This document shows positions 46,060-55,756 of a stretch of 62,658 nucleotides of DNA, in pieces. The notes below the pieces were generated by a model that ran no database searches, had not been told where the DNA came from, and saw only the letters and a program-made list of their open reading frames with translations. The stretch spans positions 1 to 62,658 of the forward strand of contig JAKIYP010000005.1 of NCBI GenBank assembly GCA_022708505.1. Direction: 5' to 3'. The position numbers were made by a program, and so were the translations under genes. Numbering within the stretch: position 1 is the stretch's first letter; each line of letters opens with the position of its first letter. The stretch is from Bacteroidota bacterium (lineage in GTDB: Bacteria; Bacteroidota; Bacteroidia; Bacteroidales; Paludibacteraceae).

Positions 46060-46137
46060 ACGATGTTAGTAATGTTTTAAAGGTCAAATCATTATGGGAG
46101 AATTTAGAATTCAAAAATCAGTTGTTTATTCAAACAA

Positions 46138-46164
46138 AATCCCGCTTAGTTGGCGGGATTTTTT
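46138..46164. terminator. Terminator between array and cas2
   Basis: AATCCCGC, a 7-nt loop and GCGGGATT followed by TTTT on the plus strand, with a shorter T run also on the minus strand. It can stop both the array transcript and the cas9-cas1-cas2 transcript. The stretch from the last repeat to it (46060-46137) holds no gene. Confidence 0.8.
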
Positions 46165-46167
46165 ATG

Positions 46168-47437
<1,270 letters not shown>

Positions 47438-47455
47438 ATGGCAACCGTTTAATGA

Positions 47456-47498
47456 ATTTCATCACACCTTTAGTGTCATACTTAAAGTGTGATGAAAT
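47456..47498. promoter_or_regulatory. Imperfect inverted repeat upstream of cas1
   Basis: ATTTCATCACACCTTTAG (47456-47473) is nearly the reverse complement of CTTAAAGTGTGATGAAAT (47481-47498). It lies 19 bp before the cas1 start in a ~200-bp gap after cas9. It may be a repressor site for cas1-cas2 or the cas9 terminator; the gap implies that adaptation genes can be controlled apart from cas9. Confidence 0.55.
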
Positions 47499-47573
47499 GC
47501 GAAGATATATACGTTAATATTGCGTTTTTGTAGAATGATAGGTTGATTTGCTTAGTTCTCTGTTTACAATTTT

Positions 47574-47608
47574 CATTACGCAAAGTGCGTAACGCATAAT
47601 ACGTAATG
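47574..47608. repeat. Palindromic repeat next to the cas9 3' end (copy also at 54306)
   Basis: A CATTACG/CGTAATG inverted repeat around GTGCGTAACGCAT. The core recurs at 54306-54335, immediately before the second copy of the tracrRNA tail (ACGCAAAGTGCGTAACGC identical). The two copies are in direct orientation and bracket the cas9-tracrRNA block. Confidence 0.75.
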
Positions 47609-47641
47609 AAAACACAAAACTTCTTTGTTCTATTAATCTTT

Positions 47642-50600
47642 TTAAATTGATATATTTCCAAGACGGTCGATTTTTAGCTTGATGCAGACTTCTTTTATCA
47701 TTGTTCCATCAATAGCTCTTTCCATTTTATTTAATGTTGAAAATTCGGCTTTATTAATTATTGAAGTAGCAATGTTATGCCTGACAAAGAAAATTTGATT
47801 GCCACTAAAACTAACCACTTTGTAAATGTTTTGATTGTTTTCTTTTGTTGAGAAAACTTGACTATTTATGCTGAGATTTATTCTTTCATCTATGTTAGGT
47901 ACATATACTAAATCATTAGGCGATAGATAGAAGTCGTTTTCACTTTTTAAATCTACGGGAGGTAAGCCTTGCTTAAGTCGTTCAACTACAATATTCAAAG
48001 GAATAGTATCAAAAGTCCTTTTACCGTCTTCCTTTTCATGGATTGCAAAGAAAAGGTTTGTGCCCTTTGCAGCTTCAACGTATTTGTCTTTCTTATTTCC
48101 GCTTTCCCCCAGAGAGAATTTACTTCCAAGTTCGAAAATTCTAACTTTTCTTATAGGTTGATGAAATTTCCCATCGTTATATTGTTTAATGTTTTTATTC
48201 AGATCTTCAATCCCTTCAGGAGAGAAGGCTAACTCAGGGTTATTATCTTTGTAAGCTAAATATCTCTTTAATATTTTTTGGATTCCAGTGTCGGTTATGG
48301 AATCTATTGTTTTTAAATCAAAAGTAGTATCCAGACTTTTACGAGTTGCGCTAAGTGTTTTTCCTTTTGCTAATTTAATATGATTCAATATCACCTTTCC
48401 TGAAACTGTTTCTTTATGCATGGGTTTTCTTATCGCCCAATTAGTCCCTACCTGTTTAACAATTTCTTTAACCATTACCCCGTTCTTTTCAACCCACTTC
48501 TGGTAATTGTTGGTGGCTTTATTAATTACGCGTAAATTTTGCTTAAAGCTTACCACAACGGTTTCCAAAGCGTTCTTTGCATCAATAGTAAAGTGGTCCC
48601 AGGGCTTTTTGAATTCTTTAAAAACATCTCTTTCTACTTGCTGTCCAGTTTTTTTATCAAGCCAACTCTCTTTGCTTTTGATGCGTAATTTGTTTTGTAA
48701 ATCATATCGCGTAGTCTCCGATTTAGCCGATTGATTGTTAAGTAAATTGACATGTTCTCTTGTCATACAGGCAATTACCAATGCATCCATGGCGTGGTGG
48801 CGGTGATCAATTCTTTTCTTTTCAATCTTTTTCGAATCAAAGGGAGAATAGTCAACTGGCAAAAATTTTTGATGTTGTTCGTTCCAATAGGTGAAATCAT
48901 TGGTGTTCGTCAACTGATTCATTCTTTCAAAGCGAGGCAGAACCAAATCGTTCCAAACTGCATCCATCCCCCAATCTTTTTTCAAAACTGTTGTTATTTT
49001 TCCATTTCCTGGAATCAAATTTTTTGAGTTGATCCCGTCATCCTCTTTATCAGCACGGACGATATTAGAAAGCAAGGATGAAATAAACTTGCTGATGTAG
49101 CGGGTGTCATTCATTTGCCTGGCAATCATTTTTTCCGGGATATCTTCCAATAGCAAGTTCTGACGCTTAGTTTTGTTTTTAGAATAGTGTTCTTTTACGA
49201 AAGTTTGATAGGCTTCCTCATTTAAGATTTCCACTACCTTACCCATTCCACACTCCACTTTCTCGCCGTGATGATTCTTAATAAATTCCCACCCAAGTTG
49301 TTTGTCTTTTAGTTGGTTTACGGCAGCTTCACAAATTACCTTATTGTTGAAACTATCATCAAAATAGCGGGATTTTGGGATAATATGTTCAATTTGGTAA
49401 TCTTCAGTGAACAAACGACCTAATGGTATCATCTGCCCGGTGTATGGAGAACGATAACGTTGTTCTAACCAAAGTTTATAGCGTTGTAATTCCGATTTAC
49501 TGGGTTGGGAAGTTTTACTTATTTTGATAATATCATCAGTGATGGGTGAGAATACAAATTCTTTTTTATTTTCATCATATTTCTCATTGTTTTGCAAAGC
49601 GTATTCTTCGTAGATTTTAAGCGCTTCTTGTTGAATTGGAGAAAATGGTCGAACATTTTCAACCGGCAAAGTTCCATCTGAATTTTCTTTCAACTCAATC
49701 AACAAGGCCTTAATTCGAAGATTCGTTGCTTCGTTGTTGGTTACTTGTTCGGTCATCCATTTGCGGTCTTCGGCAGTATTTTTCATTTCACGCCCGAGTT
49801 CAACATGTATTTCACTGAAAAAGTCTCTTGCTCCTTGTCCGTGCTGTTTCCAAATATCCCGTACCACCCGCAATGTTTCGGTAATAACCTGTTCTACAAT
49901 TGGATTACGCAAAGAATGTTGTTTGAAATCTTCAAGGTATTGTTCCAATTCATCAACAGTATTCCATTTTCCGGCAATCTCTGCCTCTGAATGTCGGTCG
50001 TAAATAATATAGCCTGCAAGCCATATTGGTAATCCTTGAAAATCATTGTTTTCGGTAAGATTAATAGCTTTCTCTCTTACACGAACTTTAATATTTTCAT
50101 CGTATTCACCTGAAATGATTTTTTCAATTCTTTCTAGCGTTTTACTGTCAATAGTATCCAAATTCCAGTATTTACCCATGCGCATTAGGGGTAAGAACTT
50201 TTTGATTGCTTTTATGGAATAGGCTCCGTATTCGCTCTTAAAAGGTGGGAATTTTTCGAAGTGAGAAACAAAAGTGTCCTTGTCAAGGGCATACTTTTGT
50301 GCAAATCTTCCAAGGGCTGTTTTATACTCATTTTTATCGGTTACGGAATAGATAATGTGCCACAAATGCTGTTCTATTTCTGTAGTAAGAAAGTCACCCG
50401 AAACATTCTCTACTTTTTCTAATCTTTTACGGATTTCATAACCAGTAGTATTACAAGGGTATTTTTTCGATTTATCTTCTTCCTTTTCTTTTAAATCATC
50501 GAAAACGTAATTCCAACGGTATTTTGAAATTTCTTTTTCAACTTCTTTGTTAAATGCTGATGCTTTTGCGCCCGGATATTTAACTTTTAATTTTGGTACA

Positions 50601-52075
50601 AGCACATGTTTAAGAATATCCTTATGCCCAACCTCTTTTAGTGTCATCAAATAATCAAATAGATCGACTTTATCATTAGTGCTGTTCAGGAATTCGTTTG
50701 TAACATCAGTATCATCATCTTTCCTATATATTTTGAGATTAGAGAGCCATTGCCAGACACGAAATTCTTGATATAGTGGATGTGATTTGGGAACCGCTTT
50801 CAGATATTCCTTAACTTCTTTACCGTTTTTATCTTTATATACCCGGTATTCCAGGGTGCAATGCCCAATTGAAGATTTCTGGCTACGAAGGGGGCGTTGG
50901 TAAAAAATGATATCTTCAACAAACAAATGGATAAAATCACGTTTGCTCAAAACGAGTTGTTGAGCTATGTTATTCTGATAAAGCTCCCTGATACATGCAT
51001 TATACAAATCATCTGTAAATAGTTCAGGCTGTAATTCAATTTGCTTTTTAATAATAGCTTTTAATTCATCTTTATAAAATTTACGTTCAATAGTACGAAC
51101 TAATTTACCACGGATCTTTTGAGAAGGATTTTGTAATAGGTTTTCGTAAATGTAAGTGCCTACTGTTTTTTCGGTCTTATTAATTTCTTGTTCAGTTTTC
51201 TTTTTCAACAATGTCCAATCGTCTTCGCCTGGAGCACGAAAACTTCGTCTTTCATTTCCATCCTTATCTGTTTTTATTGATCCATCATCGTTTAAATCAG
51301 TGGTTACAATAAAGTCACGAACCTTATCCTTCCAATCAAATAAAGGAGTCTTACTCGAACGACGATATACCCAACCATTTTCTAAATGAAGTGAATACCA
51401 AATCTCACCTTTGTTATTTGGTTTTTCGTCACCAACAACGTTAATGATTTTAAGAGAGTGAAATTCTACTGACTTGTTTGGATTTTCTTCTTCCTCTTCT
51501 CCACGTAACTGATAATATCCACGTTTTTGATTGAAATTTAGAATTATCCATGCCAATTCTTCTTTAGCAATCTTATGGTTCAAAGCTTTCTTTCTCAGAT
51601 AATAAATAGTCCAGTCATACGGAATTTTGGTTTCTTTACCATTGGATTTTGTATAAAACAATTGAGGTTGCGATTGTTTGAAATCATTCAACATCTCTTC
51701 AAATGACTTCGTAAAGATAAAATTTCTGTTGTCATAAGTTAGTTTTGGTTCAGATTCATCTACAAACTGACCATAATGCTTTTCGAAATCAATTTCTCTT
51801 GAATAATGTTCAGGTAAGAATCCTAAAATATTTAATATCCTGTGTAGTCTTTCACGGCGTAGTAGATGTCGCTCACGAATACGACGTATTCCCCTATATC
51901 CTGTTCTTGCAGCAGTTTGAGTTTGTAATGGTTTACCTCCTGTAAATAAATCTAACACGTCTTGTGTCATGGGTATTATACGACTTCCCAAACCTACAAT
52001 TTTTTTTTCGTCAGCATCTACCAACGCCCACCCGATACTATTTGTACCCAAATCCAATCCAAGAATTTTTTTCAT
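47642..52075 (-). CDS. cas9: Cas9, large type II-C form
   Basis: A 1477-aa RNA-guided nuclease, long for type II-C (many are 1,000-1,100 aa) but usual for Bacteroidota. RuvC-I is KKILGLDLGTNSIGWALV with Asp8. The bridge helix is RGIRRIRERHLLRRERLHRIL. RuvC-II is EIHVELGRE with Glu759. The HNH domain is YQIEHIIPKSRYFDDSFNNK with His897. RuvC-III is HRHHAMDALVIACM with Asp1097. All nuclease residues are present, so it should cut both strands. The start ATG is 95-100 bp from the tracrRNA promoter on the other strand. It heads a cas9-cas1-cas2 order, though a ~200-bp gap precedes cas1. Confidence 0.98.
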   Translation of the reverse strand: MKKILGLDLGTNSIGWALVDADEKKIVGLGSRIIPMTQDVLDLFTGGKPLQTQTAARTGYRGIRRIRERHLLRRERLHRILNILGFLPEHYSREIDFEKHYGQFVDESEPKLTYDNRNFIFTKSFEEMLNDFKQSQPQLFYTKSNGKETKIPYDWTIYYLRKKALNHKIAKEELAWIILNFNQKRGYYQLRGEEEEENPNKSVEFHSLKIINVVGDEKPNNKGEIWYSLHLENGWVYRRSSKTPLFDWKDKVRDFIVTTDLNDDGSIKTDKDGNERRSFRAPGEDDWTLLKKKTEQEINKTEKTVGTYIYENLLQNPSQKIRGKLVRTIERKFYKDELKAIIKKQIELQPELFTDDLYNACIRELYQNNIAQQLVLSKRDFIHLFVEDIIFYQRPLRSQKSSIGHCTLEYRVYKDKNGKEVKEYLKAVPKSHPLYQEFRVWQWLSNLKIYRKDDDTDVTNEFLNSTNDKVDLFDYLMTLKEVGHKDILKHVLVPKLKVKYPGAKASAFNKEVEKEISKYRWNYVFDDLKEKEEDKSKKYPCNTTGYEIRKRLEKVENVSGDFLTTEIEQHLWHIIYSVTDKNEYKTALGRFAQKYALDKDTFVSHFEKFPPFKSEYGAYSIKAIKKFLPLMRMGKYWNLDTIDSKTLERIEKIISGEYDENIKVRVREKAINLTENNDFQGLPIWLAGYIIYDRHSEAEIAGKWNTVDELEQYLEDFKQHSLRNPIVEQVITETLRVVRDIWKQHGQGARDFFSEIHVELGREMKNTAEDRKWMTEQVTNNEATNLRIKALLIELKENSDGTLPVENVRPFSPIQQEALKIYEEYALQNNEKYDENKKEFVFSPITDDIIKISKTSQPSKSELQRYKLWLEQRYRSPYTGQMIPLGRLFTEDYQIEHIIPKSRYFDDSFNNKVICEAAVNQLKDKQLGWEFIKNHHGEKVECGMGKVVEILNEEAYQTFVKEHYSKNKTKRQNLLLEDIPEKMIARQMNDTRYISKFISSLLSNIVRADKEDDGINSKNLIPGNGKITTVLKKDWGMDAVWNDLVLPRFERMNQLTNTNDFTYWNEQHQKFLPVDYSPFDSKKIEKKRIDHRHHAMDALVIACMTREHVNLLNNQSAKSETTRYDLQNKLRIKSKESWLDKKTGQQVERDVFKEFKKPWDHFTIDAKNALETVVVSFKQNLRVINKATNNYQKWVEKNGVMVKEIVKQVGTNWAIRKPMHKETVSGKVILNHIKLAKGKTLSATRKSLDTTFDLKTIDSITDTGIQKILKRYLAYKDNNPELAFSPEGIEDLNKNIKQYNDGKFHQPIRKVRIFELGSKFSLGESGNKKDKYVEAAKGTNLFFAIHEKEDGKRTFDTIPLNIVVERLKQGLPPVDLKSENDFYLSPNDLVYVPNIDERINLSINSQVFSTKENNQNIYKVVSFSGNQIFFVRHNIATSIINKAEFSTLNKMERAIDGTMIKEVCIKLKIDRLGNISI

Positions 52076-52138
52076 AATATGTGAATATCTAAAGTTTCAG
52101 GCTCTAAATTTAGGAATAATTAAATAATTTCACAAAAA

Positions 52139-52170
52139 TTTGGTGGATAAATTAAAATACATTATTTTAG
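52139..52170 (+). promoter_or_regulatory. tracrRNA promoter
   Basis: TTTG at 52139-52142, 20 nt, then TATTTTAG at 52163-52170 (one base off TAnnTTTG). It would start transcription about 52176, exactly where the anti-repeat begins. Confidence 0.6.
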
Positions 52171-52175
52171 CCGGA

Positions 52176-52268
52176 CAATTTTTGAAAGCAAATCACAATA
52201 AGGATTATTCCGTTGTGAAAACATCTGGTAAGCCTCTCCGCCAAATAGTGGGAGGCATTTTTTATTTT
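52176..52268 (+). ncRNA. tracrRNA
   Basis: The anti-repeat at 52176-52198 (CAATTTTTGAAAGC, then AAATCACAA) is complementary to repeat bases 1-25 with one missing T. It is followed by a small nexus-like hairpin (AAGGATTATTCC), a linker, and the terminator GCCTCTCC...GGGAGGC (52232-52256) ending in TTTTTTATTTT. It is divergent from cas9. Pairing with the crRNA repeat enables processing by RNase III and loading in Cas9. The anti-repeat fixes the array as plus-strand transcribed. The 3' tail from 52218 is duplicated at 54337. Confidence 0.92.
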
Positions 52269-52746
52269 AGCAGCAAACACCAAAGTTATTTTAAGTTTTT
52301 TTCTTGCGATTATCAACAGGAATAATTTAACTTTGCAGTATTAAAATGTATGACTATGAATCACGTAATAGCTCGTATTGGTATTTCTACACCTACCGGA
52401 CGCCGGTCATCCTATTCTATACAAACCCGACAATCTCTCCAGCAATACGGACTATACACCAGAGCTTAGCGGATATATTTGATAAACAGTATTTCAAAGG
52501 TATGGGGTTTGAGAATGAGAAGTATTTGGAGGAAAAGAAAAGTAAAAAATATTAGTTTTTTGGCACAAAATAAAACAGTTATGCCCTAATCAAAACATAG
52601 AATACAAATCTGTTTGGAAAAACGAGTATATCATGTATATACCCTGCAAACAATCATAATATAGGATAAGAAAATGAATAATAGCGAAATCCTGATCTAT
52701 CAAAATTCCGAAGGCAACATTAAAATAGATGTTAGGTTGGAGGAAG
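52218..52746. repeat. 529-bp direct duplication, copy 1 (tracrRNA tail to RhuM start)
   Basis: Starts at AAAACATCTGGTAAG inside the tracrRNA and ends at GTTGGAGGAAG. It matches 54337-54866 with roughly 95 percent identity. Within it are a dead frame (MYDYES..., no recognisable product), a 20-codon remnant of an AlbA_2 start (QNIEYKSVWKNEYI, then stop) and the start of a RhuM gene. No complete gene lies in it. Confidence 0.9.
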
Positions 52747-52821
52747 GTTGTCCGGAAATTCCGGACAACCACTCAGCACGGTGCTATTAAAGGAAAATTA
52801 GTAGAATGTGAGATAAAATAA
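52674..52821 (+). pseudogene. RhuM-family gene remnant with internal deletion
   Basis: It opens like the RhuM gene at 54794 (NNSEILIYQNSEGNIKIDVRLEE), then jumps out of frame into VVRKFRTTTQHGAIKGKLVECEIK and a stop, sequence that in intact RhuM proteins lies later in the domain. A deletion between the two parts therefore destroyed it. A further palindromic scrap (GTCGGATTTCCCGAC, ~52840) nearby looks like a third piece of the same region. Confidence 0.65.
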
Positions 52822-52888
52822 GAAAATGTGGTATGTCGGATTTCCCGACACACCACTCACTATTACAAAACAATTGATCATTAATGTT

Positions 52889-54216
52889 ATGCCCGAAACT
52901 CAAAACATAGAATACAAATCCGTTTGGAAAGACGAATACTTGAAATGGATATGCGGTTTTGCCAATGCCCAGGGCGGTACGCTCTATATTGGTAAAGACG
53001 ATAACGGCAATATAGTAGGAGTAAGGAATGCCAAGAAACTGTTGGAGGAACTGCCCAATAAGATAACCACCATTCTGGGAATTGTTGCTCCTGTCAATCT
53101 GTACCAGACAGAACAAGGCGATTATGTCGAAATTGTTGTTGAGCCACACCCCAATCCGGTAAACTACAAAGGAGAGTATCATTTTCGGAGCGGTTCTACC
53201 AAGCAAGAGTTGAAAGGAGCAGCATTGGATAAATTTCTGTTGCATAAATATGGAAAAAATGGGATGGTGTTACAGTGCCAAGTGTTCAAATCTCCGAATT
53301 AAAACAGGAAACCTTTGAGTTCTTCAAGAAAAAAGGGATTGAAGCCAAACGCCTTGATGAAAAGTGTCTGAAAGAATCCACGGAGCAATTACTCAATAAC
53401 CTGAATCTAATTGAGAACGGTTATTTGAAGCGGGCAGCGTTATTGCTTTTCCACCCCGACCCTGAGAAATTCGTTACAGGTGCATATATCAAGATTGGAT
53501 TTTTCCGCACAGAAAGCGATTTGCTGTTTCAGGACACCATACACGGAAACTTGCTGGAGCAGGTCGAAAAAACAATAGAATTGCTTTATACCAAGTACAT
53601 TCGGGCAATGATAAGTTACGAGGGTATTTCTCGTGTAGAAACTTATGAATATCCGGTAGCAGCTTTGCGTGAAGCACTTTTAAATGCCGTTGCACACAAA
53701 GATTATGCAGGTTGTACACCTATTCAGATTAAGGTGTATGCCGATAGAATAAGAATTTGGAACGAAGGTCAACTCCCTGAGAATTGGACAGTCGATAAAC
53801 TCTTGCACGAACATTCTTCACGTCCGTACAATCCTGATATTGCCAATGCTTTTTTCCGTAGCGGTTATGTAGAATCGTGGGGGCGTGGCATTGAAATAAT
53901 GACCGAACAATGTTCGATGGCCAAATTGCCACCTCCAATAATCACAAACGAAGGCAGTGATTTTTTGATTGTTTTCCGTAAGGATATTTACAACAAAGAG
54001 GATTTGAGTAAATTAGGTCTGAGCGAAAGGCAGATTAAAGCAGTCCTGTATGTGAAAGAAAAAGGTAAAATTACAAATAGTGAATATCAAAAAATAAATA
54101 CAGGAATTACAGATAGAACTGCTCTACGAGACTTAGAAGTCCTTATTGAAAAAGGCTTTCTTCAACGAATTGGAGACAAAAAAGCTGCATATTATGAACT
54201 AATAAATGTCGGATAA
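52889..54216 (+). pseudogene. AlbA_2 / HATPase-like regulator with a frameshift
   Basis: A ~440-aa gene broken by one frame change. The first part (52889-53300) is the Schlafen-type AlbA_2 domain (NIEYKSVWKDEYLKWICGFANAQGGTLYIGKDDNGNIVGV). The second part, which rejoins in the -1 frame, has the HATPase_c_4 domain (EALLNAVAHKDYAGCTPIQIKVY, NPDIANAFFRSGYVESWGRGIEIM) and a winged helix (LTDRTALRDLEVLIEKGF-like). The break is at an A6 run, 53254-53259 (GGAAAAAATGGG); a seventh A would restore KYGKKWDGVTVP. It may be a sequencing error, a true pseudogene or a slippage site. In intact form such proteins are annotated as RecG-like or transcriptional regulators. Confidence 0.8.
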
Positions 54217-54336
54217 ATCGCTTAAATATCCGAATTGTGTCGGAAATGTCGGATAAATGTCGGATTGCCTCTTATAATGGCACATAATGCGGGCAATACT
54301 TCTTTACGCAAAGTGCGTAACGCATAATGCGTAATA

Positions 54337-54866
54337 AAAACATCTGGTAAGCCTCTCCGCCAAATAGTGGGAGGCATTTTTTATTTTAGCAGCAAACGCC
54401 AAAGTTATTTTAAGTTTTATTCTTGCGATTATCAACAGGAATAATTTAACTTTGCAGTATTAAAATGTATGACTATGAATCACGTAATAGCACGTATTGG
54501 TATTTCGACACCTACCGAACGAAGGTCATCCATTCTATACAAACCCGACAATCTCTCCAGCAATACGGACCATACATCATAGCTTAGCGGATATATTTGA
54601 TAAACAGTATTTTAAAGGTATGGGATTTAAGAATGAGAAGTATTAGGAGGAAAAGAAAAGTAAAAAATATAAGTTTTTTGGTACAAAATAAAACAGTTAT
54701 GCTCGAATCTCAAAATATAGAATACAAATCTGTTTGGAAAAACGAGTATATCATGTATATACCCTGCAAACAATCATAATATAGGATAAGAAAATGAATA
54801 GTAGCGAATTCCTGATCTATCAAAACTCCGAAGGCAGCATTAAGATAGATGTTAGGTTGGAGGAAG
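54337..54866. repeat. 530-bp direct duplication, copy 2
   Basis: Second copy of 52218-52746, including the last ~50 nt of the tracrRNA (linker and terminator) but without any anti-repeat; the sequence before it is the CGCAAAGTGCGTAACGC palindrome. The AlbA_2 remnant here starts in frame (MLESQNIEYKSVWKNEY) and stops after 26 codons. Between the copies sits the frameshifted AlbA_2 gene. Confidence 0.9.
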
Positions 54867-55027
54867 AAAGCGTTTGGCTTACGCAGGCTCAACTGTGTGA
54901 ACTTTTTCAGAAATCGAAAGCCACTATTAGCGAGCATATAAAAAATGTATTTGAAGAAGGAGAGTTGGATGCATCGGCAACAGTTCGGAATTTCCGAACT
55001 GTTCAAACCGAAGGTAAACGTTTTTAG
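54794..55027 (+). pseudogene. RhuM-family gene, 3'-truncated
   Basis: The first 77 residues of a RhuM-type protein (normally ~330 aa): SEFLIYQNSEGSIKIDVRLEEESVWLTQAQLCELFQKSKATISEHIKNVFEEGELDASATVRNFRTV, including the N-terminal helix-turn-helix-like region. The frame ends at EGKRF-stop where relatives continue, and the next bases begin a 32-bp tandem repeat that may be a mobile element end. The family has no established function. Confidence 0.75.
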
Positions 55028-55043
55028 TACGAAAAAAGAGAAA

Positions 55044-55171
55044 GTGTCTATATTTCCAGTACAACTATTTCAGAAGTGTCTATTTATTTAGTACAACCAA
55101 TTTAAATGTGTCTATGTTTTTAGTATAACCAATTAAAAAGTGTCTACTAAAATCAGTAAAAGTCAAAGCTT
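55044..55171. repeat. Four 32-bp tandem units (candidate IS21-like end)
   Basis: Units begin with GTGTCTA at 55044, 55076, 55108 and 55140, exactly 32 bp apart, and share TTTAGTAcAACcAATT in their centres; the fourth is the most diverged. The regular spacing, the TGTCTA start and the abrupt end of the RhuM gene 17 bp before fit the multi-site ends of an IS21-type element, but no transposase gene is present, so this is a remnant at best. Confidence 0.65.
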
Positions 55172-55756
55172 GTTGAAACACTAACTATGAAGAAATTCGG
55201 AATTTCCGAATTTCAGTTGCAAAGCGAGGAATCTAAATTTTACTCCCTTACTAATTGAAGTTTACGCCCTACATAAATGAGTTTTACGCCCTATATAAAT
55301 GAGTTTTATGCAGGGCATAACGGGCATCGTGCAAGTGCGTTCAAGGGAGCTGAGCTACTTAGTTCGTGTTTGTAGTGCGAGTTCGTTCGAAGTTGTAGAG
55401 CAAGTAGGCTCTCGGGCGTAGAGCAACGTTGCTCTTTTTCATAGAGCTACATTGCTCTTTGATGCTGAACGAGTAGGCTCTATAGGTTGAAGAGGTAGAA
55501 CTTTTTATAAGCTTACCAGATGTGAAATCGGGTTTAAACCTTAATTATATGCGAATGTAAAACGAGTTTTTGACATACCAAAATTTTTACTGCGCAATTC
55601 GTATAAATTTTCCATGTAATTCCTCAAAATATATTTATTTACCCTCCCGACTCTGCTATTTTGCATATTTTTTTGTAAATTTGCTGACAATTTGGGGAAA
55701 ACCAGCATAATTATCAAACTATTATAAACTAAAGAGTTAAAAACAATTATTTACGT
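55172..55756. other. Intergenic stretch with short repeats, no gene seen
   Basis: About 585 bp. It contains a palindrome at ~55193 (AAATTCGGAATTTCCGAATTT), three ~22-bp units (GAGTTTTACGCCCTATATAAAT) at 55256-55318, and several TAGAGCA / TAGGCTCT repeats at 55395-55490. No gene could be supported. The right part must carry the pfp promoter. Confidence 0.6.

Noticed and set aside
46118-46136. GTTGTTTATTCAAACAAAA after the array, like an inverted start of a repeat
   Set aside because: Only the first nine bases match the repeat complement; too short to call a degenerate repeat.
52346-52555. 69-aa frame starting MYDYESRNSSYW
   Set aside because: Both copies of the duplication are degraded here and the frame is not kept in the second copy; no family is recognisable.
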